50,339 nt of DNA from Burkholderiaceae bacterium. GTDB taxonomy: Bacteria; Pseudomonadota; Gammaproteobacteria; Burkholderiales; WYBJ01. Below the pieces are notes generated by a model, which worked only from the letters and a program-made list of their open reading frames with translations, searched no databases and was not told the origin of the DNA. The stretch is taken from NCBI GenBank assembly GCA_011525945.1, contig WYBJ01000058.1, positions 1 through 50,339 of the forward strand, read 5' to 3'. Made by a program: the position numbers and the translations under genes. Within the stretch, counting starts at the first letter, position 1; every line of letters starts with the position of its first letter. This document shows positions 37,633-46,041 of this stretch, piece by piece.

Positions 37633-37850
37633 CATAGCGCCCATGCGGGCACGACGATTGCCGCTCGCACGTGCGTCGTTCTGGCCGCGCACCGTCACCA
37701 CGCAGCCGCCGCGCGGGCAGGTTCGCATCGGCTTGATATGTCGGCTCGCAGCCACGATATGCGGGCAGGTGTACGGCGCGGCGGAGCCGGCCGAACGCAT
37801 CGGGTACACTCGTCCCGTCACGCAGCATCTGCATCGAATTCCGGAGAAAC

Positions 37851-40502
37851 ATGGACCACACCGCCGGCACCCCTCCTGTCATTCGGCTCGCCGACTATCG
37901 GCCGCCTGCCTTCCTCATTCCCTCGGTGGATCTCAATTTCGATGTCCGCGACGATGCGACCGTGGTGACCGCGCGCCTCACTCTGGTGCGCAATCGCGCC
38001 GCGTCCGATCCGGCCGCAGCGCTGATGCTGGACGGCGATGGACTGAGGTTGGAGTCGGTGCGCCTTGACGGGCGATCGCTCGCAGCCGCGGAATTCGTCG
38101 TCGATCCCGAACATCTGACCGTGCCGAACGTGCCCGACCGCTTCGTGCTCGAGACCGTGTGCACGCTCGACCCCGCGGCCAACACGACACTGATGGGTTT
38201 GTACGCATCGAACACCGGAATCTTCACGCAGTGCGAGGCCGAGGGCTTTCGCCGCATCACCTGGTTCGTCGACCGGCCCGACGTGATGAGCCGCTACACG
38301 ACCACGATTCGCGCCGACAAGGGTCGCCACCCGGTGCTTCTCTCCAACGGCAACCCGGTGGCGCAGGGCGGCGCCAGAGGCGGCCGGCACTGGGCCAAAT
38401 GGGTTGATCCTTTCCCCAAGCCCTCGTATCTCTTCGCCATGGTTGCGGCCAAGCTCGATCGGCTGGACGACCGCTTCGAGACGCGCTCCGGGCGCAAGGT
38501 CCGCCTGCAGATCTACGTCGAGCCGGGAAAGCTCGATCAGGCCGCGTTTGCCATGCAGGCGCTGAAGAAGGCGATGCGCTGGGACGAGCAGACGTTCGGT
38601 CTCGAAGTCGATCTCGACCAGTACATGATCGTCGCGGTCGGCGACTTCAATATGGGAGCGATGGAGAACAAGGGCCTCAACATCTTCAACACCAAGTACG
38701 TTCTCGCTCGCCCCGACACCGCCACTGACGCGGACTACCAGAACATCGACCGGGTGGTGGCGCACGAATACTTCCATAACTGGACCGGCAATCGCGTCAC
38801 CTGCCGCGACTGGTTCCAGCTCTCGCTCAAGGAAGGGCTCACCGTGTTCCGCGATCAGGAGTTCGGTGCGGACATGTACTCGCGCGCGGTGCAGCGTATC
38901 CAGGAAGTGCGCGCGCTGCGCGCCGCGCAGTTTCCGGAGGATGCCGGGCCCATGGCGCACCCGGTACGGCCCCAGTCGTACATCGAGATCAGCAACTTCT
39001 ACACGCCGACGGTGTACGAGAAGGGCGCCGAGGTGGTGCGCATGATCCGTACCTTGCTCGGTGCGGCCGGGTTTCGCAAGGGCATGGATCTGTACTTCCA
39101 GCGCCACGATGGACAAGCGGTCACCTGCGATGATTTCGTGCAGGCGATGCAGGATGCGAGCGGCATCGATCTCACGCAGTTCAAGCGCTGGTACGATCAG
39201 GCCGGCACGCCGGTGGTGGACGTCGAAGGAGAATACGATCCGGCCGCGCGACGCTACACGCTGACTCTGGCGCAATCCTGCCCGCCCACTCCTGGGCAGC
39301 CGGACAAGCAGCCTCTGCATATCCCACTCGCGCTCGGCCTCATCGGGCCGCACGGCGACGAGTATCCGCTGCGTCTCGAAGGCGAAGCCGAAGCTGGCGC
39401 CGCCACGCGCGTGCTCTCGCTCACCGGGCCGCGCAGCCGTTATACCTTCATCGATATCCCCGAGCGCCCGATTCCATCCATCGCGCGCGGCTTCTCCGCC
39501 CCGGTGAACATTCGTCATGCCTGCAGCGCCGACGATCTCGCACACCTGATGGCGTACGACAGCGACCCGTTCAATCGCTGGGAGGCAGGCCAGCGGCTCG
39601 CCACCAATCTCATGCTCGACGCCGTCGCGGCAGTTCGCTCGGGCAGTGAGCCGCGTGTGCCGGAATCCTTCGTCGCGGCGTTCGCCCGCGTGCTGGCCGA
39701 CGCGGATGCCGATCCGGCATTCGCCGCCGAGGCGCTTGCGCTGCCTTCCGAGGGCTACCTCGCCGAGCAGATGCGCGAAGTCGATCCGGATGCGATCCAC
39801 CGTGCCCGGCTCGAGCTGCGCCGGCAACTCGCTTCGTCGTTGGACGCAGAACTGACCGAGACATACGCGCGCTTCGCGCACGACGGCCCGTACAGCCCGG
39901 ACGCCGGCTCGGCCGGCCGGCGGGCGCTGCGCAACTTGTGCATGGCCTATCTGGCCGAGCTCGACGACGAGGCGGCGCGCAAGCGCGTCGTGCAGCAGTT
40001 GGACCATGCCAATAACATGACCGATTCGATCGCGGCGATGAGCACCTTGGCGCAATTCAACTGGCCCGGGCGCAGGCAGGCACTCGCGAATTTCTACGAG
40101 CACTGGCGCAACGAGGCGCTGGTGCTCGACAAGTGGCTCGCCGTGCAGGCAACCTCGCGCCTGCCTGGCACCTTGGCCGAGGTGCGCGCGCTCATGGGCC
40201 ATCCCGCGTTCGATCCGAAGAACCCGAACAAGATCCGCGCCCTGATCGGCAGTTTCTGCCACGGCAATCCGGTGCGCTTCCACGCCGCCGATGGTTCGGG
40301 CTACGCGTTCTGCGCCGACCAGGTGATCGCGCTCGACCCGCGCAACCCGCAAGTTGCGGCACGTCTCGCGCGCGCGTTCGATCGCTGGCGCAGGTTCGAT
40401 GCCGGCCGTCAAGCGCATGCGCGCGCGGCACTCGAGCGCATCCGCTCGGCGCCGCAATGCTCGCGCGATACGCTCGAAGTCGTGACTCGCGCGCTCGCCT
40501 GA
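37851..40502 (+). CDS. pepN: Aminopeptidase N (membrane alanyl aminopeptidase)
   Basis: M1 zinc aminopeptidase of 883 residues that trims N-terminal residues from cytosolic peptides. The substrate-anchoring GAMEN is at residues 269-273. The zinc motif is HEYFHNWTGNRVTCRDWFQLSL, H305 and H309 with Glu328 in KEGLTVF. It aligns end to end with E. coli PepN: LYASNTGIFTQCEAEGFRRITWFVDRPDVM and FNRWEAGQRLA are present, and the C-terminal alpha-helical domain runs to FDRWRRFD. ATG 37851 follows GGAG at seven bases. A TACACT -10-like hexamer lies at 37805-37810. Monocistronic by context. Confidence 0.97.
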   Translation: MDHTAGTPPVIRLADYRPPAFLIPSVDLNFDVRDDATVVTARLTLVRNRAASDPAAALMLDGDGLRLESVRLDGRSLAAAEFVVDPEHLTVPNVPDRFVLETVCTLDPAANTTLMGLYASNTGIFTQCEAEGFRRITWFVDRPDVMSRYTTTIRADKGRHPVLLSNGNPVAQGGARGGRHWAKWVDPFPKPSYLFAMVAAKLDRLDDRFETRSGRKVRLQIYVEPGKLDQAAFAMQALKKAMRWDEQTFGLEVDLDQYMIVAVGDFNMGAMENKGLNIFNTKYVLARPDTATDADYQNIDRVVAHEYFHNWTGNRVTCRDWFQLSLKEGLTVFRDQEFGADMYSRAVQRIQEVRALRAAQFPEDAGPMAHPVRPQSYIEISNFYTPTVYEKGAEVVRMIRTLLGAAGFRKGMDLYFQRHDGQAVTCDDFVQAMQDASGIDLTQFKRWYDQAGTPVVDVEGEYDPAARRYTLTLAQSCPPTPGQPDKQPLHIPLALGLIGPHGDEYPLRLEGEAEAGAATRVLSLTGPRSRYTFIDIPERPIPSIARGFSAPVNIRHACSADDLAHLMAYDSDPFNRWEAGQRLATNLMLDAVAAVRSGSEPRVPESFVAAFARVLADADADPAFAAEALALPSEGYLAEQMREVDPDAIHRARLELRRQLASSLDAELTETYARFAHDGPYSPDAGSAGRRALRNLCMAYLAELDDEAARKRVVQQLDHANNMTDSIAAMSTLAQFNWPGRRQALANFYEHWRNEALVLDKWLAVQATSRLPGTLAEVRALMGHPAFDPKNPNKIRALIGSFCHGNPVRFHAADGSGYAFCADQVIALDPRNPQVAARLARAFDRWRRFDAGRQAHARAALERIRSAPQCSRDTLEVVTRALA

Positions 40503-40549
40503 ACTCGCTTGCGAGGCAATCCCGCCGGCGACGAGCAAGGCCGCGGTCG

Positions 40550-41107
40550 TTACATGTGCCCGAGGTCGGTGATTGCGTCGATAACCATGCCGGTGCCGAC
40601 TGCAATCAAAAGGATGTCTGCCGCCATACGGACGTAGCGATACCCAGGGGGCGGTGTGCCGATCCGCACGACGAGCGCAGGGGGAAGGTCATAGAAGATC
40701 ACGTCCCGCGGCAGTGGCTGTCCGATACGCCATTTCTTCGCCTGTCCTGGCGGCATGCAGCCGTTATTCTTCTTGGCCAGGCCGGGAGGACAGTGGCCGG
40801 ACCGGTACTCGGTAACGTAGTACTCGCGAACGATGCGCCGGCTGTGATCATCGAAATGCCGGCTGTTTGCACTGGACGGTCCGAGTGACTCCGCATGCCG
40901 CCCGGATGAGTCGTCACGTCCACCTTCGTTCCGGCGCTCAGGGCTGACAGGCCGTGCGTCATCGACGCGGTTCTTGCCCTTACCGCCGCCTCGTCCATCG
41001 TCGTGCTGCTTGCCGCCGCCCTTTCCGGATGGAGGGTCGGCAAGGGCCGGACTGGGCGCAAACACTACAACGACTGACAACGCTATCGCCCACGATGTCA
41101 TCTTCAT
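40550..41107 (-). CDS. Exported RcnB/CigR-like small protein
   Basis: 185-residue exported protein. The signal peptide MKMTSWAIALSVVVVFAPSPALA is cut near residue 23. A long charged Gly/Asp/Arg-rich low-complexity segment (25-90) precedes a conserved end: HCPPGLAKKNNGCMPPGQAKKWRIGQPLP, then PPGYRYVRMAADILLIAVGTGMVIDAI. The end matches RcnB-domain proteins, a family that includes a periplasmic nickel/cobalt-homeostasis factor and the Salmonella CigR effector-regulator; a metal role here is not shown. ATG 41107 is supported by GGAG seven bases before it. It is convergent with pepN and downstream of gor on the same strand. Confidence 0.87.
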   Translation of the reverse strand: MKMTSWAIALSVVVVFAPSPALADPPSGKGGGKQHDDGRGGGKGKNRVDDARPVSPERRNEGGRDDSSGRHAESLGPSSANSRHFDDHSRRIVREYYVTEYRSGHCPPGLAKKNNGCMPPGQAKKWRIGQPLPRDVIFYDLPPALVVRIGTPPPGYRYVRMAADILLIAVGTGMVIDAITDLGHM

Positions 41108-41197
41108 CGGACGCTCCGCTGGAGTATTTTGCGGCTCTTGGCCGAGATCAAGGCCCTCATCGAGCGCAGCGACGCGCCGCAGCATTCATACCCTGCG

Positions 41198-42553
41198 CTA
41201 CCCCGCGACCGGCTCGCGCATGGTGACGAGCTCCTCGGCGGCCGTGGGATGGATGCCGATCGTCGCATCGAGCTGCGCCTTGGTGGCGCCGCAGGTGAGC
41301 GCGACCGCGAAGCCCTGAATGATCTCGCCCGCTTCGGCGCCGACCATGTGGACCCCGAGCACGCGATCGGTCGCTTTGTCGACCACGAGCTTCATGAGCG
41401 TCAACTCGTTGCGCCCCGACAGCCGGTGCTTGAGCGCCGTGAACGTGCTCTTGTAGATCACGATATCCGCATACTCGTGCCGCGCCTGCGCCTCGCTCAA
41501 GCCCACGGTCCCCACGTTCGGCTGGCTGAACACCGCCGTCGCCACATGGCGGTAGTCGAGCGTGCGCCGTCCTTGGCCGAACAGGCGATCGGCCACCACC
41601 ATGCCCTCGGCGAGCGCGACCGGCGTCAACTGCACCTTATGGATCACATCGCCGATCGCGTGTACCGAGGCCACGTTGGTCTGGAATCGGTCGTCGACGA
41701 TCACGGCGCCGTTGGCGGCCAGATCGACCCCCGCACGTTCGAGCCCGAGCCCCGTGGTATTCGGGTTGCGGCCGGTCGCGTACATCACCGCATCGGTCTC
41801 GATCGTGGCGCCGTCGGACAACCCGCAGACGAGATTATCGCCGCGGCGCTCGATGGACACGATATGGCTGCGTAGGCAGATGCGCACGCCTTTCTTCGCC
41901 ATTTCCGCGCCGAGGAAAGTTCCAAGGTCGCTGTCGAACACTTTCAGCAGGCAATCGCCGCGATAGCTCAGCACGGTGTCGACGCCAAGGCCGCGGAAGA
42001 TCGACGCGAACTCGAGCGCGATGTAGCCGCCGCCGACGACCACGACGCGCTTGGGCAACCGCGCGAGGTGAAACGCTTCGTTCGACGTGATCGCGAGATC
42101 CTTGCCGGGAATGTTCGGCACCACCGGCCAGCCGCCCGTCGCCACGAGAATGTGACGCGCGCTCAGCCGGCGCCCCTCGATCTCGACCGTGTGCGCATCG
42201 ACGACGCGAGCGCGCGATTTGAACACCGTGACGCCGGCTCCGGTCAGAAGCCGCTCGTAGATGCCGTTGAGCCGTGCGATCTCCTTGTCCTTGTTCGCCA
42301 CCAGAGTCGGCCAATCGAAGCTCGGCTTACCCGCCGTCCAGCCGAAGCCGTGCGCGTCCTCGAAATCCTCGGCGTAGTGGCCCGCGTAGGCGAAGAGCTT
42401 CTTCGGGATACAGCCGACATTGACGCAGGTGCCGCCCATGTAGCGCTCCTCGGCGACCGCGACCCGGGCGCCGTGGGCGGCCGACATGCGGCTTGCGCGC
42501 ACACCCCCCGAGCCCGCGCCGATGGTAAAAAGATCGTAGTCGTAGTCGCTCAT
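41198..42553 (-). CDS. gor: Glutathione-disulfide reductase
   Basis: Flavoprotein that reduces GSSG with NADPH. 451 residues. FAD motif GAGSGGVRA at 12-20, redox pair C43 and C48 in GGTCVNVGCIPKKL, NAD(P) motif VVVGGGYIALEFA near 177 with Arg in LSYRGD after it, second FAD motif VHAIGDV near 310, and catalytic GIHPTAAEELV at the C terminus. The ATG overlaps the stop of the upstream thioesterase gene by four bases (ATGA), so the two are coupled. Alternative: another class I disulfide reductase, but the GGTCVNVGC form and length fit Gor. Confidence 0.95.
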   Translation of the reverse strand: MSDYDYDLFTIGAGSGGVRASRMSAAHGARVAVAEERYMGGTCVNVGCIPKKLFAYAGHYAEDFEDAHGFGWTAGKPSFDWPTLVANKDKEIARLNGIYERLLTGAGVTVFKSRARVVDAHTVEIEGRRLSARHILVATGGWPVVPNIPGKDLAITSNEAFHLARLPKRVVVVGGGYIALEFASIFRGLGVDTVLSYRGDCLLKVFDSDLGTFLGAEMAKKGVRICLRSHIVSIERRGDNLVCGLSDGATIETDAVMYATGRNPNTTGLGLERAGVDLAANGAVIVDDRFQTNVASVHAIGDVIHKVQLTPVALAEGMVVADRLFGQGRRTLDYRHVATAVFSQPNVGTVGLSEAQARHEYADIVIYKSTFTALKHRLSGRNELTLMKLVVDKATDRVLGVHMVGAEAGEIIQGFAVALTCGATKAQLDATIGIHPTAAEELVTMREPVAG

Positions 42554-42966
42554 GGCTTTCCCTGGCGTTCGAGCTTGGCCTGTACGCGTTGGTCGAAGCG
42601 CGCGACGTTGACGATAACGCGCACGTGCGTGCCGTCGCCGATCAGCTCGCACTCGTCCCTCGCTTCGACCTTGAAGTGCAGGTGGCGCCCTTCGATACCG
42701 GTCAGTTGCGCGCGCGCCTCGACCCGCATGCCGACCGGTGTGGCGGCGATATGGCGCACGTCGAGGTGCGTGCCGAGGCTCTGGTGTCCGGGGACGAGGT
42801 AGCGTTCGGCCGCCGCGAGCGCCGCGGCCTCCATCAGATTGACCATCACCGGCGTGGCGAGCACGCGCACCTCGCCGCTGCCGACATGCGGCGCGGTGTG
42901 CGATTCGGTGACGACGAGCTCCGCCGAGCCGGTCAACCCGATTCTCAACCTCTCATCATGCGTCAT
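42550..42966 (-). CDS. Hotdog-fold thioesterase, fluoroacetyl-CoA-thioesterase (FlK)-like
   Basis: 138-residue acyl-CoA thioesterase. The core ATPVMVNLMEAAALAAAERYL and SLGTHLDVRHIAATPVGM match FlK-like proteins. The FlK catalytic triad (Thr42, Glu50, His76) has counterparts T38, E46 and H72 with identical spacing. Ordinary bacterial relatives of FlK without the fluoroacetate role are widespread, so I do not claim fluoroacetyl-CoA as substrate. ATG 42966 was chosen; ATG 42987 is also in frame and neither has a strong ribosome-binding site. It is coupled to gor by an ATGA overlap, which suggests a link with thiol or electrophile stress; that is inference. Confidence 0.88.
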   Translation of the reverse strand: MTHDERLRIGLTGSAELVVTESHTAPHVGSGEVRVLATPVMVNLMEAAALAAAERYLVPGHQSLGTHLDVRHIAATPVGMRVEARAQLTGIEGRHLHFKVEARDECELIGDGTHVRVIVNVARFDQRVQAKLERQGKP

Positions 42967-43098
42967 CGATCGCCAAGCCGTGACCATCCGCGCTTACTGA
43001 CGCGGATCGCCGCATGTTGCCGTCGTTGGTTCCGGCGCCGACGATTCTACCAGCTCGATCGTCGGGTCCGAGCGTTCGGGCGGCTCTGCCGCGCCGCG

Positions 43099-43582
43099 TT
43101 GCATGCAGGTCGCGCCGGCGTGGGCGTCGTGTCGGTCGTCAACTCGAACCACTTCGGCGCCGCCGGCTGCTACTCGAAAATCGCGGCCGAGCGCGGCTGC
43201 GTCGGCATGGTGACCTCGGCCACGCGCGGGGTGATGATGGTGCCGACCTTCGCCTCCGAGTCGATACTCGGCACCAACCCGTTCGCGTTCGCGGCGCCGG
43301 CCAAGTGCAATCGACCCGAACAACCTCGGTCACTTCTTCCTCGCGATCGATCCGAGGGCGTTTCGTACCGAGGGCGAGTTCGAGGACGACCTCGACGCGG
43401 TGATCGACGTGCTGCACCAAGCCAGGCGCGCCGACGCCGGACAACCCGTGCTAGTCGCGGGCGATCCGGAGAACACCACCCGCGCCGAGCGCATGCGCTC
43501 GGGAATTCCGCTTCCGCGAGACCTGATTGAGCTGCTGCGCGGGGTAGCCGCGCGCGCGAACGCGTCATTCCTGTTGGATTAG
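43099..43582 (+). pseudogene. Decayed Ldh_2-family dehydrogenase gene
   Basis: Two pieces of a malate/L-lactate dehydrogenase-family gene in different frames. Piece one (about 43099-43305) reads AGVGVVSVVNSNHFGAAGCYSKIAAE and ends ILGTNPFAFAAPAK. Piece two (43310-43582) is shifted by one and reads IDPNNLGHFFLAIDPRAF, ending LPRDLIELLRGVAARANASFLLD, which is the family C terminus. The N-terminal third (with SHGVxR) and about 100 residues between the pieces are missing. I infer at least two deletions. The 108 bases between the thioesterase start and piece one show no clear gene. An intact relative lies at 2251-3306, but the two are not near-identical. Confidence 0.8.
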
Positions 43583-43713
43583 CTCCGCGACGTGGCGCAG
43601 CGATCGATGCTTCGCGCACAAAGGCTCGAGCGATTTCCCCGCCTGCCCGGTTCCGACGCCGTGCCAAGCCGCCCCAGGCGCGCCGATGCGCACGTGCACG
43701 CGAGTGAAAAAGT

Positions 43714-44706
43714 TCAGTCGAGTCGGATCCCCGCGGTCTTGATCACCTTCGCCCATTTCGCGATCTCGGCCTTGATGAAGGCGGCGAACGCGGCCGATTC
43801 GGTGGCAACCGGCTCGTAGCCGAGATCGGACAGACGCTTGCGTACCGCGTCGAGCGCCAGAACCGCCGCAGTTTCCTTCTGCATGCGCGCGACCAACGCG
43901 CCCGGCGTACCCGCCGGAAACAGCAGCCCCTGCCAAGTGCTCGCCTCGTAGCCGGGTAGCGAGGCCGCTTCTGCCACCGTCGGCAGATCGGGAAACGCCG
44001 ACGAGCGTTTGGCGCTGGTCACCGCCAACGCCCGCACCTTGCCGCTGCGGATGTGCGGCGCGGCCGAAGGCAGCGTCGAGGACATTACCTGTATCCGCCC
44101 CGCCATTAGGTCGACCAGTGCCGGCCCACCCCCCTTGTAAGGGATGTGCGTCAACCTGATCCCAGCCATCGCCCCCAAGAGCTCGCCCGCGAGATGCTGG
44201 GTCGATGCAAGCCCGGAGGAAGCGAAGTCGATGGCCCCGGGTTTGGAGCGCGCGATTGCGATCAAGTCCGACATCGTGTGCGCGCTGAACGTCGGGTGCA
44301 CCAGCCACACGTTCGGTGATACGGTCATCTGCGTAATGGGAGCGAAGTCACCCACCGGATCGAACGCGAGCTTGGTGAAAAGGCTTGGACTGGTGACCAG
44401 ATTGGGCGCTGTCAGCAGCAGCGTGTAGCCGTCGGGCGTGGCATGCTTCACGATCTCGTGGCCGATATTGCCGGTTGCGCCGGGGCGGTTGTCCACCACC
44501 ACCTGCTGCCCGAATCGTTCGCTCAGACCGCGCGCCACCACGCGGGCGACCGTGTCCGACGCGCCACCGGGCGACTGCGGAACGATGAAGCGGATCGGAC
44601 GCGAGGGATACGGTTGGGCCGTGGCCGTCGCGGACAAGGAGGCGGCCGCGAGGCAAAACAAGACGCGGCGGTGCAGGACAGACGAAACAGTGCGAATGGA
44701 GATCAT
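43714..44706 (-). CDS. Bug/TctC-type substrate-binding protein (second copy)
   Basis: 330-residue periplasmic binding protein. Signal peptide ends ATATA near residue 30; mature start YPSRPIRFIVPQSPGGASDTVARVVA. Family segments DNRPGATGNIGHEIVKHATPDGYTLLL near 76, HIPYKGGGPALVDLMAGRIQVM near 195 and the ending FIKAEIAKWAKVIKTAGI are present. Clearly divergent from the Bug protein at 17.1 kb, so not a recent duplicate. No tctAB genes are nearby. The decayed dehydrogenase gene just downstream may have been its functional partner (2-hydroxyacid uptake and oxidation). ATG 44706 gives a normal signal peptide. An 18-bp palindrome lies 77-94 bases upstream. Confidence 0.94.
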   Translation of the reverse strand: MISIRTVSSVLHRRVLFCLAAASLSATATAQPYPSRPIRFIVPQSPGGASDTVARVVARGLSERFGQQVVVDNRPGATGNIGHEIVKHATPDGYTLLLTAPNLVTSPSLFTKLAFDPVGDFAPITQMTVSPNVWLVHPTFSAHTMSDLIAIARSKPGAIDFASSGLASTQHLAGELLGAMAGIRLTHIPYKGGGPALVDLMAGRIQVMSSTLPSAAPHIRSGKVRALAVTSAKRSSAFPDLPTVAEAASLPGYEASTWQGLLFPAGTPGALVARMQKETAAVLALDAVRKRLSDLGYEPVATESAAFAAFIKAEIAKWAKVIKTAGIRLD

Positions 44707-45085
44707 GTGCTTTCGATCGTCGTATGGCTGTGTGCATCTCGGCATGCGAGCAGTGCGGCATCTGCACGCTTTGCTCATCATTCTGAGTAATTTTACTCAG
44801 GATCTTGAGCGTAACGAGTCATCTGTCCGTTCCTCGCCTCGCCTGCGTTCGGCCCGGTGCGACCGCATCCGACATGAATGACGCCAACTGTCGCGCCGGA
44901 CTCGCACCGATGAGCGGGCGCGTCGGCTCAGGTCTACGAGCGCGGCGATGCGCCACGATGGACGCCCGCACGCCACTGCACTAGCATCCATGCTGCTTCG
45001 CGGGTTTGCCTCGCGAAGGCAACGAGCGGTTCGCCGGCGCAACGCAGTGCCGCCATTCGTATGAACTTCAACCGAAAGATCAGCC
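44707..45085. other. Divergent intergenic region between Bug and metallopeptidase genes
   Basis: 379 bases with no supportable gene. Besides the palindrome at 44783-44800 there is an AT-richer patch around it, unusual in this window and a likely promoter zone. Open frames here are short and of shadow-like composition. No clear promoter hexamers could be fixed for either gene. Confidence 0.55.
44783..44800. promoter_or_regulatory. 18-bp palindrome, candidate operator
   Basis: CTGAGTAATTTTACTCAG: two perfect 8-bp arms (CTGAGTAA and TTACTCAG) around TT. It lies 77-94 bases upstream of the Bug ATG, between divergent genes. Size and symmetry suit a dimeric repressor (GntR/MarR/TetR class). Which regulator is unknown; none is encoded next to it. 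Confidence 0.55.
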
Positions 45086-45931
45086 ATGCGCATCGAAGAC
45101 GGGCGCGAAAGCTCCAACGTGGAAGACCGCCGCGGCATGCGCTTCGGCGGCAAGAGCATTGGGCTCGGCACCATCGTGCTCGCGCTCGTCGCCATGTACT
45201 TCGGGGTCGACCCCTCGATCGTGCTGCAAGGCGGCGCACCCGCTGTTTCGGTCGAGCGGCAAGGGCCAGCGCCGGCGCCGCCGGCCGACGACGCGGCGGC
45301 GCGCTTCGTGTCGCAGGTGCTCGCGGATACCGAGGATACGTGGCGCGAGCTTTTCAAGCGCAACGGCATGCAGTACCACGATCCCAAGCTGGTGCTCTTC
45401 AGTGACGCCACGCCGACGGCATGCGGGACAGGGCAAGCGGCCATGGGTCCGTTCTATTGCCCAGGCGACCAGAAGGTCTACATTGATCTGTCGTTTTATC
45501 GCGATCTGCAGACGCGCTTTCGCGCCCCCGGGCAGATGGCGCAGGCGTACGTCATCGCCCACGAGGTCGGCCATCATGTCCAGAATCAGCTCGGCATCGC
45601 GGACAAGGTGAGGCAACTGCAGTCGCAGGCGCGCGACCAGGCGCACGTCAACGCCCTTTCGGTGCGCATGGAGCTGCAGGCCGATTGCTTTGCCGGCATC
45701 TGGGCCTACCACGCCAAGCGCACGCGCCAGATCATCGAGCAGGGCGATCTGGAATCGGCGCTGACTGCGGCCGCCGCCATTGGCGACGACCGCCTGCAGC
45801 GGCAAACTCAGGGGCGGATCGTGCCGGAAAGCTTCACTCACGGCACTTCCGAGCAGCGCGTGCGCTGGTTCCGGCGCGGTTTCGACAGCGGCGATCTGCG
45901 ACAATGCAACACCTTCTCCGGACCCGTCTGA
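45086..45931 (+). CDS. YpfJ-type neutral zinc metallopeptidase
   Basis: 281-residue membrane-anchored predicted metalloprotease (zinc_peptidase / YpfJ family). A short basic N terminus with GMRFGGKSIGLGTIV leads into a single membrane helix (about 25-40). The zinc motif is AHEVGHHVQNQLG, with HEVGH at 159-163, and the third-ligand segment ELQADCFAGIWA follows near 196. The start MRIEDGRESSNVEDRRG is the typical family start. ACGTACYCPGDQKVYIDL-like spacing (CPGDQKVYIDLSFY near 130) is present. Physiological substrate unknown. Convergent with the histidine kinase gene. Confidence 0.94.
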   Translation: MRIEDGRESSNVEDRRGMRFGGKSIGLGTIVLALVAMYFGVDPSIVLQGGAPAVSVERQGPAPAPPADDAAARFVSQVLADTEDTWRELFKRNGMQYHDPKLVLFSDATPTACGTGQAAMGPFYCPGDQKVYIDLSFYRDLQTRFRAPGQMAQAYVIAHEVGHHVQNQLGIADKVRQLQSQARDQAHVNALSVRMELQADCFAGIWAYHAKRTRQIIEQGDLESALTAAAAIGDDRLQRQTQGRIVPESFTHGTSEQRVRWFRRGFDSGDLRQCNTFSGPV

Positions 45932-46041
45932 TGGATGCGCGGTAAGACGCTGCGACGCGATCTTCCCGACCTGCGGAAGACAACTGTCGCCTGCGCCAGA
46001 TCGATACGCGAGCACAGACTAAGCCGAGCTCGCGTGCAGCC

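Noticed and set aside
40505..40516. Small inverted repeat CTCGC-TT-GCGAG after pepN as a terminator
   Set aside because: A five-base stem with no U-tract is too weak to call.
37818..40538. 906-codon minus-strand open frame
   Set aside because: It is the antisense shadow of pepN; the composition is His/Arg/Gly-rich with no domain, while pepN has all motifs.
42589..43530. 313-codon plus-strand open frame taken as one gene
   Set aside because: Its first part is the shadow of the thioesterase gene; only the part after about 43099 is dehydrogenase-like, and it then leaves the family frame.
45961..45980. TCTTCC/GGAAGA stem between the convergent metallopeptidase and kinase genes as a terminator
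   Set aside because: Six-base stem, eight-base loop and no U-tract; likely chance.
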